From assembly GCF_008014675.1 (NCBI RefSeq), contig NZ_VOXD01000007.1, positions 99,152-163,151 on the forward strand: 64,000 nt of DNA, read 5' to 3'. Under the pieces are notes generated by a model that had not been told where the DNA came from, ran no database searches, and worked only from the letters and a program-made list of their open reading frames with translations. The stretch comes from Neolewinella aurantiaca (lineage in GTDB: Bacteria; Bacteroidota; Bacteroidia; Chitinophagales; Saprospiraceae). A program made the position numbers and the translations under genes. The first letter of the stretch is position 1; each line of letters starts with the position of its first letter. This document shows, piece after piece, positions 27,427 to 35,330 of the stretch.

Positions 27427-28530
27427 TCATTCCCACATCTCCGCTTCCAGCCCCGCAATCAGTCGTACGGCGTTTTTCCAATACAGTTTTTCCAAAACGG
27501 ACACGGGCAGATCCAATCCGTACATTTTCCAGAAAGCGTGATAGCGTTTGTAGTAGGGGAAGTATTCATCGTCGGACTCCAGTACGCGGAAGTAGGTGGC
27601 GTACTCGCCGGGATTGTAAGCGTCTTTGCCGAAGAGAACCCGATCCTGGTATTTCTCGAAGAACCGGTTGGCGGCACGGGGCTGACGGCCCAGTTCGGCG
27701 ATGACGGCACCAATTTCGACGTTTACGTTGGGGTTGTCGTCCAGGAAGGCGCCGAGGCGGGTCAGGTCGTTGCCGTACCAGGCCATGTGGGCGGCGATGA
27801 AGTTGGTGTTGGGGTGTTTTTTGAAAAGATCGTGGGCTTCGCCCGCGATGGTTTCCCAGCTGACGCGTTCGTTTTCCTGCTTACGGTTGGGTTTGAGTTT
27901 CAGCTCCAGCCAGCGCTCGTTGTTTTCGTCGTGGGGTTGCCAGAACTGCTTGGGGTCGGCGTAATGAATGAGTACGGGCCAGTTGAATTCTCCCGCGAGC
28001 TCGAAAATAGGGGCCAGCCGGGGATCGTTGATTTTGATCCGGTTGCCTGCGTTGTCGGTGTGGGTCATCCCTTGTGATTTGTAGATCTTCAGGCCCCGTG
28101 CACCCACGCTTTTATCGAACCGCAACTGGGCGAGGGTAGACTCCAGGTAGTCAGGGTCATCGATGCTGCGGATGTTGATATTGGTGAAGCAGATGATCCG
28201 GTCCTGGTACCCGCTTTTATTGATGTTGTCCATCATGCCTTTCAGGGCCTCGCCGCCCCGGCCACTAAGGTTCACGATGGCTTTCATGTTCAGCTCGTCC
28301 ATCTCACTGATCAGTTTGTCCAGATCCTGGGTGCCCAAGCGCCAGTGGTGACTGTGGACATCGACGAAGGGGATGCTGGCCGAAGTTATAATGTGCTCGG
28401 GCACGACCAGGCTGCTGGGTGGGTCGTAGTCCTCGAAACTTACCGTTAGGGTAGAGTCTACTTTTTTGCGCTGTTGGGAAAAGAGAAGTACCGGAAGGAC
28501 GAAGAGAAGGAATAAGGATAGAAGCCGCAT
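27427..28530 (-). CDS. Exported amidohydrolase (TIM-barrel, amidohydrolase-2-like)
   Basis: 367 residues from MRLLSLFLLF, with a signal peptide ending FSQ. The metal-binding HxH is in VDVHSHHW; further His/Asp candidates are in VLIHYADP, FIAAHMAWYG and VLFGKDAYN, the order seen in amidohydrolase family 2 (decarboxylase/lactonase-type) proteins. Substrate unknown. The longer upstream frame is dismissed because it lacks the signal peptide at its start. Confidence 0.8.
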   Translation of the reverse strand: MRLLSLFLLFVLPVLLFSQQRKKVDSTLTVSFEDYDPPSSLVVPEHIITSASIPFVDVHSHHWRLGTQDLDKLISEMDELNMKAIVNLSGRGGEALKGMMDNINKSGYQDRIICFTNINIRSIDDPDYLESTLAQLRFDKSVGARGLKIYKSQGMTHTDNAGNRIKINDPRLAPIFELAGEFNWPVLIHYADPKQFWQPHDENNERWLELKLKPNRKQENERVSWETIAGEAHDLFKKHPNTNFIAAHMAWYGNDLTRLGAFLDDNPNVNVEIGAVIAELGRQPRAANRFFEKYQDRVLFGKDAYNPGEYATYFRVLESDDEYFPYYKRYHAFWKMYGLDLPVSVLEKLYWKNAVRLIAGLEAEMWE

Positions 28531-28606
28531 ATTGTTGATTTTGTCGGGGGGCAAGGTAAGGTTAATATTACGTTTGTAGTACAACCGGTTTGTCGTAAGC
28601 GTAACG

Positions 28607-28696
28607 GGAGCCAACCAGATTGTCGCACAACCCCTCCCTGTTTCCCCAGGTCGCTACGCTGGGGGAGGAGCAATCTCGACAACCTGGTTTGCGCCT
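28607..28696. repeat. Palindromic element R2, copy 2
   Basis: CAACCAGATTGTCGC pairs with the right arm GACAACCTGGTTTG around an inner CCCCAGG..GCTGGGGGAGG hairpin. Its right end runs directly into R1 copy 11. Confidence 0.75.
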
Positions 28697-28707
28697 GCGT
28701 CCGCGCC
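28690..28707 (+). repeat. R1 copy 11
   Basis: TGCGCCTGCGTCCGCGCC, one mismatch; overlaps the right end of R2 copy 2 by 7 bp. Confidence 0.75.
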
Positions 28708-28814
28708 GCTTTATACGCGAACTACTTTGTTCGGGTAATAAAAATCGATGGGTTCAGGCATCTTCCACTTCTTCGCCGGGAGATATAGTCTTCAGCAGAC
28801 AAAAAGCCTTTGGT

Positions 28815-28906
28815 GGTGCGTCAACCATTTTGTCTCACAACCCCTTCCCAGCCTCCCCACATCGCTAAGCTGGGGGAGGAGCAATGACGACAAACTGGTT
28901 TGCGCC
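28815..28906. repeat. Palindromic element R2, copy 3
   Basis: CAACCATTTTGTC... with inner CCCAGCCTCCCCACATCGCT and GGGGGAGGAGCAATGACGAC, closing with ACTGGTTTGCGCC. More diverged than copy 1. Confidence 0.75.
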
Positions 28907-29043
28907 GGCTCTAGAATGGTGTATTTGGTGATATCTGTGAACGTATTAACTATTTTCTTACACTAAAATAACAGAGCATCTGAACAACGGTCCATCAAAA
29001 TTGTCTTGGTGTAACGACTAATTCCTGGACAGTAAACTTTTCT

Positions 29044-30786
29044 ATGGCGTCATCCTCAGACCCAACTCCACTTAGCCGATTTTTTTCTTTGCTGAGACCT
29101 GACCGAAAAGACATCGGTTATGTTTACCTGTACGCCGTACTGATCGGAATCCTCTCCCTGGTGAGCCCTCTGGGTGTTCAGGCGATTATTAACCTTATTG
29201 CAGGTGGTAGCTTCAATGCTTCGCTTGTTATTCTCGTAGCCGTGGTAACCGGCGCGTCCGTACTGGTCGGAACCCTGAAAGTGATGCAATATGTAATTGC
29301 GGAAACCCTTCAGCGGCGCTTGTTCAGCAGGGCTTCATTCGAGTTTGCTTACCGGCTGCCCCGGATAAAACTTGAAGAACTCAAAAACGATTATCCGCCG
29401 GAACTCGTCAATCGCTTTTTCGACGTAATCACGGTCCAGAAAGGGATGCCCAAAATTTTGCTGGATTTCAGCGGTGCCGTAATGCAGGTCATCTTCGGCC
29501 TCGTGCTGCTGTCGTTGTACCATCCCTTCTTTGCTGCCTTCGGTGGAGCTTTGCTACTGTTGCTCTTTTTGATTTTGCGGGTGATGGCACCTACCGGGCT
29601 GGCCACCAGCCTGAAAGAAAGTAAATACAAGTATAGGGTAGCCGGATGGCTTGAGGACATCGCCCGGGCCAGCAACACTTTTAAACTGGCCGGCGGGGAA
29701 CGCCTGACCATGTCGCGGACCAACGAGTTGCTGGAAGGTTACCTCGATGCCCGCAAAGCGCACTTCCGGATACTGTTGTACCACTACGGAGGCCTGATCG
29801 GTTTTCAGGCGCTCGTGACGGCTTGCTTTTTGCTGTTGGGAGGGATTTTGGTCACCGAAAACCAGATAAATATCGGCCAGTTCGTTGCGGCCGAAATCGT
29901 GATCCTTCTCATCATCAGTTCTGCAGAGAAACTGATTTTTACCCTCGATGCCGTGTACGATACCCTTACGGGTGTCGAGAAAATCGGTACGGTCACTGAC
30001 CTGAAGCTGGAAGGGGAGGGCATGCTGAATTTTGAAACCGTTGATACCGGCAGCGGCATAGCGGTGAAGGCCGCTAACCTGAGTTTTGTATATGGTGACT
30101 CCGGCACCCAGGCCATCAAAGGAATCAGCTTCGATATTGCCGCTAACGAGCGGATATGTATTGCCGGCTACAATCGCTCCGGTCGTTCAACGCTCGTTCA
30201 ATTGCTTTCCGGCATCCGGCAGGACTTCTCCGGATCATTGGCTTACAACGGGGTACCGATTGCAAACTTCCAACTGGAAAGCCTGCGGCGGGCCATCGGT
30301 GATTATACCACTGAGGAAAGCATTATTCCCGGGACGATCATCGACAACATCTGTCTCGGGCATCCCGACGTAAGTTTTGCTGATGTGCAGTGGGCGCTGG
30401 GCGTTGCCCAGCTCAACTCCTGGATGTCTGAACAACCACGTGGTTACGATACCGAACTGATCACCGAAGGCCTTAATGTACCCAGTTCGGTACGCAGGCG
30501 GTTGTTACTGGCCAGAGCCATCGTGCGTAAGCCCCGCTTGTTGGTACTTGGCAACCTGCTCGACCAACTGGAGCCGTTGATTCGCCGCGAGATCGTGACA
30601 CAACTCGCGGATAAACGCCAGGCCTGGACGTTGGTAATCCTGAGCAACGAGCCCGAAATCGTAAAGGCCTGCAACCGGGTGATGGTTTTCCGTCGTGGGC
30701 AAATCCTGCTTGAAGGTACGCCCGATGAGGTGTTGAACCACCCGCCAACGAAAGAAATCTGGAATGTAACCAACGGTACTTCCTGA
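29044..30786 (+). CDS. ABC exporter half-transporter with degenerate ATPase domain
   Basis: 580 residues: an ABC exporter membrane domain (about 20-310, six hydrophobic segments) fused to a nucleotide-binding domain. Every catalytic motif of the latter is altered: Walker A reads GYNRSGRST (375-383; the Lys is Arg381), the signature region is NVPSSVRRR instead of LSGGQ, Walker B ends LVLGNLLDQLE without the Asp-Glu pair, and the H-loop His is Asn535. ATP hydrolysis by the canonical mechanism is therefore unlikely. It heads an ABC-HlyD-TolC operon, so a tripartite export role is probable, perhaps with another ATPase or as a regulated channel. Confidence 0.85.
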   Translation: MASSSDPTPLSRFFSLLRPDRKDIGYVYLYAVLIGILSLVSPLGVQAIINLIAGGSFNASLVILVAVVTGASVLVGTLKVMQYVIAETLQRRLFSRASFEFAYRLPRIKLEELKNDYPPELVNRFFDVITVQKGMPKILLDFSGAVMQVIFGLVLLSLYHPFFAAFGGALLLLLFLILRVMAPTGLATSLKESKYKYRVAGWLEDIARASNTFKLAGGERLTMSRTNELLEGYLDARKAHFRILLYHYGGLIGFQALVTACFLLLGGILVTENQINIGQFVAAEIVILLIISSAEKLIFTLDAVYDTLTGVEKIGTVTDLKLEGEGMLNFETVDTGSGIAVKAANLSFVYGDSGTQAIKGISFDIAANERICIAGYNRSGRSTLVQLLSGIRQDFSGSLAYNGVPIANFQLESLRRAIGDYTTEESIIPGTIIDNICLGHPDVSFADVQWALGVAQLNSWMSEQPRGYDTELITEGLNVPSSVRRRLLLARAIVRKPRLLVLGNLLDQLEPLIRREIVTQLADKRQAWTLVILSNEPEIVKACNRVMVFRRGQILLEGTPDEVLNHPPTKEIWNVTNGTS

Positions 30787-30840
30787 GCCCCTTGATACCT
30801 TCTGAACCCGGGGCTGAAGCCCGATCATATTTGGTAAATT

Positions 30841-32229
30841 ATGTTGAACCTCTCCCGACAACGTGTACTACATAACGTGACTTCCATGAACCTGTCTGCT
30901 TTAGAAAAAGTGGACTTGCCCAATGGTCAGTACTTATTCCGCAGGTGGATCATGGTAGGCCTCATCTTCTTCCTCATCCTGTGTTTTATGCCCTGGACTC
31001 AGAATTTCCGGGCAAAAGGAAATGTCACCTCGCTGGGGGCCGCTGATCGTCCCCAGTCGGTCCACGCAACTATTCCCGGAAGAGTAGAAGCCTGGTACTT
31101 GCTTGAAGGAGATACTGTGCGAAGAGGCGACACGATCGCCCGCCTTAGTGAGGTGAAGTCTGACTACTTCGATCCCCAACTCATTGAACGAACTGCGGCT
31201 ATGCGCGACGCAAAAAGCAACAGCGCCGATGGCTACCTGGCTAAGGCTGCTGCACTCGACCGGCAGATTGCTACTATGCGGCAGGAACTGGTCCTGAAAC
31301 TGGAACAAGGGCGTAATAAACTCGAGCAGAGCAGGCTCTACGTTTCCACCCTGGAGGCCGATCTGGCGCAGCAGGAAGCCCAGGTGGCGGTTGCTGCCTT
31401 TCAGGAAGCGCGTACCGATAGCCTGTACGGGCGCGGCCTGAAGTCGCTGTCTGATGCCGAAGCAAAACTCCTGAAAACGAGAGAAGCAAGGGCCAAACTG
31501 ACGGCACTGCAGAACAAACTCGATCAGGCGAAAACCGAAGTGGAACAGACCGAGCTGAGCCTCGCCACAATTGAACCGACCTATCAGGGTAAGATCGCTA
31601 AAGCACAAGGTGATCGGCAAAGCGCCATGACGCAGTATTATACCGCAGTTGGTGACGTCGCTAAGCTCGAAACCAGCGAAACGAACTACCGTATCCGTCG
31701 CGACTTTGGCTATGTTACCGCGCCTCAGGACGGTGTAGTTGGTAAAATTCTCACCCCCGGTATCGGCGAAACGGTCAAGGAAGGAGAGGCTATCGTTACG
31801 ATTTTGCCCAGAACTTTCCGCTCGGCAGTAGAAATGTTTGTGGAACCCTTCAATTTACCATTGGTGAGCATTGGCCAGGAGGTTCGCTTCATCTTTGACG
31901 GTTGGCCCGCCGTTGTGTTCAGTGGTTGGCCAGGCATGAGTTACGGTACTTTTACGGGGAGTGTGGTCGCGATCGACAATACCGTTGACCGCAAAGGACT
32001 TTACCGGGTACTTGTTGCTCCGTCAGAAGATGGCCGGTCCTGGCCAACCGCGCTGCGACCGGGCTCGGGGGCGGAGGGAGTTGTATTGCTGGGCAATGTG
32101 CCATTGTGGTACGAAGGATGGCGTCAGTTGAATGCCTTCCCGCCCGACTTTTACCAGGTTGACCGTTACCAGACCAAGTCTGAAGAAGGCCTGAAGGTTA
32201 AAGCGCCCGTTCGGACGGTTATTAAGTAA
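30841..32229 (+). CDS. HlyD-family periplasmic adaptor
   Basis: 462 residues. One membrane helix near 36-52, then a lipoyl half-motif (VHATIPGRVEAWYLLEGDTV), a long coiled coil (about 115-270) and the second lipoyl half (YVTAPQDGVVGKI), which is the membrane-fusion-protein plan. It links the inner-membrane ABC protein to the TolC channel. An alternative start at 30886 would remove 15 residues. The spacing of 54 bp after the ABC gene and 94 bp before the TolC gene supports one operon. Confidence 0.9.
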   Translation: MLNLSRQRVLHNVTSMNLSALEKVDLPNGQYLFRRWIMVGLIFFLILCFMPWTQNFRAKGNVTSLGAADRPQSVHATIPGRVEAWYLLEGDTVRRGDTIARLSEVKSDYFDPQLIERTAAMRDAKSNSADGYLAKAAALDRQIATMRQELVLKLEQGRNKLEQSRLYVSTLEADLAQQEAQVAVAAFQEARTDSLYGRGLKSLSDAEAKLLKTREARAKLTALQNKLDQAKTEVEQTELSLATIEPTYQGKIAKAQGDRQSAMTQYYTAVGDVAKLETSETNYRIRRDFGYVTAPQDGVVGKILTPGIGETVKEGEAIVTILPRTFRSAVEMFVEPFNLPLVSIGQEVRFIFDGWPAVVFSGWPGMSYGTFTGSVVAIDNTVDRKGLYRVLVAPSEDGRSWPTALRPGSGAEGVVLLGNVPLWYEGWRQLNAFPPDFYQVDRYQTKSEEGLKVKAPVRTVIK

Positions 32230-32274
32230 CATATAATCCGGCTTGAGGACGAAGAGCCGGGGCAGAGATAATCA

Positions 32275-32292
32275 GGCACGAGTGCAGGTGCA
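32275..32292 (-). repeat. R1 copy 12 (degenerate)
   Basis: Reverse complement TGCACCTGCACTCGTGCC, two mismatches, between the HlyD and TolC genes. Confidence 0.55.
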
Positions 32293-32323
32293 GAATTTCG
32301 TTTTTAAATAGCAATGTAGGCCG

Positions 32324-33670
32324 ATGAGAAAGATAGTTTTGTTTACCCTGCTCCTTACAACTTTCACAGCTCCTGCGTCCGCGCAAAATATACTTTCGTT
32401 GGAGGAAGTAAAGGCCTGGGTTATGAGTAATCATCCGTTGGCACAGACGGCAGACGCCGTTGAAGAACGGGGCATCGCAGAGGCGCTGGCCAGCCGCGCA
32501 GCCCTCGATCCCAAAATAGATATTGCGTACGATCGCAAGGATTTCAAGGGCACGGAATACTACGATTACGGCAAGGCGGAGGTCAGCTGGCAAAGCCCGT
32601 ATGCACTGAAGATTGCCGGGGGCTACCAAGTGGCCGAAGGCACCTACCTCAACGCAGAAAGGACCCTGCCGGAGCAAGGCCAGGCCTACCTGGCGCTTAA
32701 ATTACCATTGCTGCGCGGGCTCCTCACCGACGAAACCAGAATCGGCCTCCGAAAAGGAGAACTGGCCGCCGACCGCCAGCGTGCGGCAGCCGATGTGATC
32801 CGTAATGATTTGCGGTACGACCTTCGCGTACGCTACCTGGAATGGGCTTTTACCGACGCTTCCGTTATACTGAACGAAGAAATAGAGGCCGCACTGCAAC
32901 AACGTCTGGTGGATTACCGACAACTTGTACGGCAGGGAGATAAGCCTGCCGTAGACACACTGGAGGCGACCGTTTATCTCGGCCTTCAGCGCCAGGCGGT
33001 AGCCGCCGCACGGGTAGACCGCGATCTTGCCGGCCAGGCACTGGCCGAACTGTACTGGCCACTCACCCCCAACGACAGCCCCGAAGCTTTTCCCGTCTCC
33101 GTAGGGCCACTCCCTGATACCTCCGCGCTGGCCAGGCATCCACAACTGACCGAGCTTTCCCTCGCATTGGCCGACGCCAGGCTCAGCCTGGAACTGAAAA
33201 ACGAAGCCCGCAAACCAACCCTCAACCTGGAATATTACCTGCTGGGCGACGGCTTCGATCTGCCCGAAACCGATAACGTCCTGTCCGAAGCCTATAAAAT
33301 GGGCTTGACGGCAAGCTATCCGTTGCTCAACCGCAAAGCAAGAGCCGGAGCGCAGTTGGCTCAGCTTAAAGTAGTTGAATCCGGAAACAAACTGACCGAC
33401 AAGAGTCAGGCACTGCGAACAAAAGCACTCGCCTATCGCCAGGCTATCGAGGATTACACCAGCCAGATCGCCTCCGGCGAACTTTTGGCCGATCAGGCCG
33501 CCCGCCTACTCGCCGCCGAACAGGAACTGTTCGCGCTGGGGGAGAGTACCCAATTCTTGGTCAATACCCGCCAGCAAGCCCTGCTCAAAGCACGGTTGAG
33601 TGTGGTGAAACTACGCTTCGCACGGGAGAAGCTGGTAGCTACCTACCGTTTCCTTTTGGCAGTGGAGTAG
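32324..33670 (+). CDS. TolC-family outer-membrane efflux protein
   Basis: 448 residues with a signal peptide (MRKIVLFTLL...PASAQ). Two repeated long-helix and strand units typical of TolC follow, including LSLEEVKAWVMSNHP at the mature N-terminus and LKARLSVVKLRFAREKL near the C-terminus. It should form the outer-membrane duct of the ABC-HlyD system upstream. A degenerate R1 copy overlaps the signal cleavage site. Confidence 0.9.
   Translation: MRKIVLFTLLLTTFTAPASAQNILSLEEVKAWVMSNHPLAQTADAVEERGIAEALASRAALDPKIDIAYDRKDFKGTEYYDYGKAEVSWQSPYALKIAGGYQVAEGTYLNAERTLPEQGQAYLALKLPLLRGLLTDETRIGLRKGELAADRQRAAADVIRNDLRYDLRVRYLEWAFTDASVILNEEIEAALQQRLVDYRQLVRQGDKPAVDTLEATVYLGLQRQAVAAARVDRDLAGQALAELYWPLTPNDSPEAFPVSVGPLPDTSALARHPQLTELSLALADARLSLELKNEARKPTLNLEYYLLGDGFDLPETDNVLSEAYKMGLTASYPLLNRKARAGAQLAQLKVVESGNKLTDKSQALRTKALAYRQAIEDYTSQIASGELLADQAARLLAAEQELFALGESTQFLVNTRQQALLKARLSVVKLRFAREKLVATYRFLLAVE
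32368..32385 (+). repeat. R1 copy 13 (degenerate, in CDS)
   Basis: AGCTCCTGCGTCCGCGCA, three mismatches, encoding APASAQ; could be chance at a signal-peptide end. Confidence 0.4.
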
Positions 33671-34052
33671 CGAAAGTTGGGCCTCCGGAAATCATTACTT
33701 CGTTACAGGCGGTTTCTCTTTGGTGATTCGCCTGAGAGATAAGTAGGGCATGCCCCGCATCGTTGCGCCCTTCAGGGACTGTCGGGCCGTGCCTACAGCA
33801 CCACTGCCCCAATTTACCCTCACATCTCCACGACTAAGCGTCAGCGGGAGATTAGCTCGTTGGATCGGTATTGAGTAGCGGGATATTGGCGGTAATCACG
33901 CCGTTACGATTTCATCCGTCAGGAGTGATAAGTTGCGTGTTTACTGTATATTGGCAGGGCTAAAGCGCAACTGGTGTACAGCAGAGATATGAGGTATACG
34001 CGCAATGCGTGTGTAATTGTGTTAGCGGCAACTAAGAAAAACAAAAAAACAA
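33671..34052. other. Intergenic boundary of the AT-rich cassette block
   Basis: 382 bp without a gene. Composition drops from GC-rich to AT-rich near 33960-34020, where the first attC-like site lies. Confidence 0.55.
33965..34034 (+). repeat. Candidate attC-like site A (weak)
   Basis: TATACGCGCA and TGCGTGTGTA form an imperfect stem; the right end GTTAGCGGCAAC shares GTTRGCNNCAAY with sites B and D. The left arm is poorly conserved. The next gene starts 26 nt after the GTTAGCG box. Confidence 0.4.
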
Positions 34053-35237
34053 ATGAATTATATATTAACAACATATATTCATCCTTTAGAAAATAGGATT
34101 CTATTAAGTGAGAATAGAAAACTATTCCTTGATAATCTTAGGACAGATGAGGAGATAGAAGAACTATATGAAATAATAAATACCTCTTACAATAATGTAC
34201 CTGAAGCATACTCCTTTGGAGATATGAGATTCCCTCCTGAGCATGAAAATAAAGACATTATCACGATTGAACTTACAATTAATCGATTTTTAGAGAGCCT
34301 GCCTAAATCGGAATACGTTGAAAAATTCAAGGACAAATTAACTCAAGATAATAGCCTAAAAAACCTTGCTCAAATGTGGGTGGTCATAAGATACGATGCA
34401 GATGAATCACATTCTCAACCAAGTTCAAAACTCATAATAAACACGAAGTTCTTAGTAGATGAAGAATCAGACACAAAAGAGCTAAATTGGTTTGACGGTA
34501 CACATATTAGGTTTAAGAAGTTTGAAGAAGCATATCACTATTCTTCATTTCTTTCTCACTTAATAGTACCAGACCAAGACGACGATTATTACGGAGATTT
34601 AATTGTGCCATATGAACAAGACTTTAATCAACTTAATCACATCAATAGAGAACTGAATAGAAATATAGTTTTTTTCTGCTTATCACTTCCAAGAGATAAT
34701 TCTGAACATTCTCCTCCATGGAAGTATCAATTATCAATTAGTTTAAATAATATAATTGACTGGGCAAATCAAATAGAGCCAATTTTAAATGACGAATACG
34801 ATACTATTATGTATATCGGTTCTTTATTAGCGAATGTCAATAGCAAAATAAATGATGATAAGCAAAAACTGGTTTCTTTAGTAGGTGTGATAGAACTTCT
34901 ATTAACCCATAACCCTAATTTTAATCGATTCAATGTTGAAGATTCAATTAGCAAACAATTCAAATTAAAGACTTCGATTTTGTTGTACAAGAATGATGAT
35001 TCAATTGACCTGATCGAAACGAAAAAATTATTAACTACAATTTATAATCAGAGGTCAAATATCGCTCATGGTAATTTTAAAGCAATAAAAAAATATATTA
35101 AATCATTAGGGAAGTATGATGACGGAGACGAGAAAGGATTTGATGTATTAGTTGGTAAAGTGTATGAGATTTTAAGGGTTGTTCTGAAAGAATATATAAA
35201 AGACCCAAAATACATACACTTCTTAAAAGATAATTAA
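34053..35237 (+). CDS. HEPN-motif protein (Apea-like), cassette 1
   Basis: 394 residues, strongly AT-rich codon use unlike the flanking genome. The C-terminal region has the HEPN signature RX4H (Arg334...His339 in NQRSNIAHGNF) preceded by helices (LVSLVGVIELLLTHNP), as in Apea-like HEPN domains; the N-terminal 250 residues are unrecognised. HEPN proteins are often ribonucleases in toxin-antitoxin and antiphage systems, so a defence role is plausible but inferred. The gene starts just after site A and ends 7 nt before site B, exactly like an integron gene cassette. Confidence 0.7.
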   Translation: MNYILTTYIHPLENRILLSENRKLFLDNLRTDEEIEELYEIINTSYNNVPEAYSFGDMRFPPEHENKDIITIELTINRFLESLPKSEYVEKFKDKLTQDNSLKNLAQMWVVIRYDADESHSQPSSKLIINTKFLVDEESDTKELNWFDGTHIRFKKFEEAYHYSSFLSHLIVPDQDDDYYGDLIVPYEQDFNQLNHINRELNRNIVFFCLSLPRDNSEHSPPWKYQLSISLNNIIDWANQIEPILNDEYDTIMYIGSLLANVNSKINDDKQKLVSLVGVIELLLTHNPNFNRFNVEDSISKQFKLKTSILLYKNDDSIDLIETKKLLTTIYNQRSNIAHGNFKAIKKYIKSLGKYDDGDEKGFDVLVGKVYEILRVVLKEYIKDPKYIHFLKDN

Positions 35238-35243
35238 AAGATG

Positions 35244-35313
35244 CACCGAACAATGGCTAAAACGGCAAGTGGGGCTATGCGCCCCACCTGCGTTTAGCCG
35301 GGACGTTGGCTGC
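35244..35313 (+). repeat. attC-like site B
   Basis: GGCTAAAACGGCAAGTGGGGC pairs, with bulges, to GCCCCACCTGCGTTTAGCC around a TATGC loop; outer ACCGAAC and GTTGGCT resemble R'' and R' boxes (RYYYAAC / GTTRRRY, one mismatch each). The next start codon is 18 nt downstream. Confidence 0.65.
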
Positions 35314-35330
35314 AATAAAAAAATAGAATC

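Larger units (their letters stand above)
28531..29043. other. 513-bp intergenic region with two R2 elements
   Basis: Divergent spacer between the amidohydrolase and the ABC operon. It holds R2 copies 2 and 3 and R1 copy 11; no gene was seen. The last 100 bp before 29044 are AT-rich and presumably carry the operon promoter. Confidence 0.65.
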
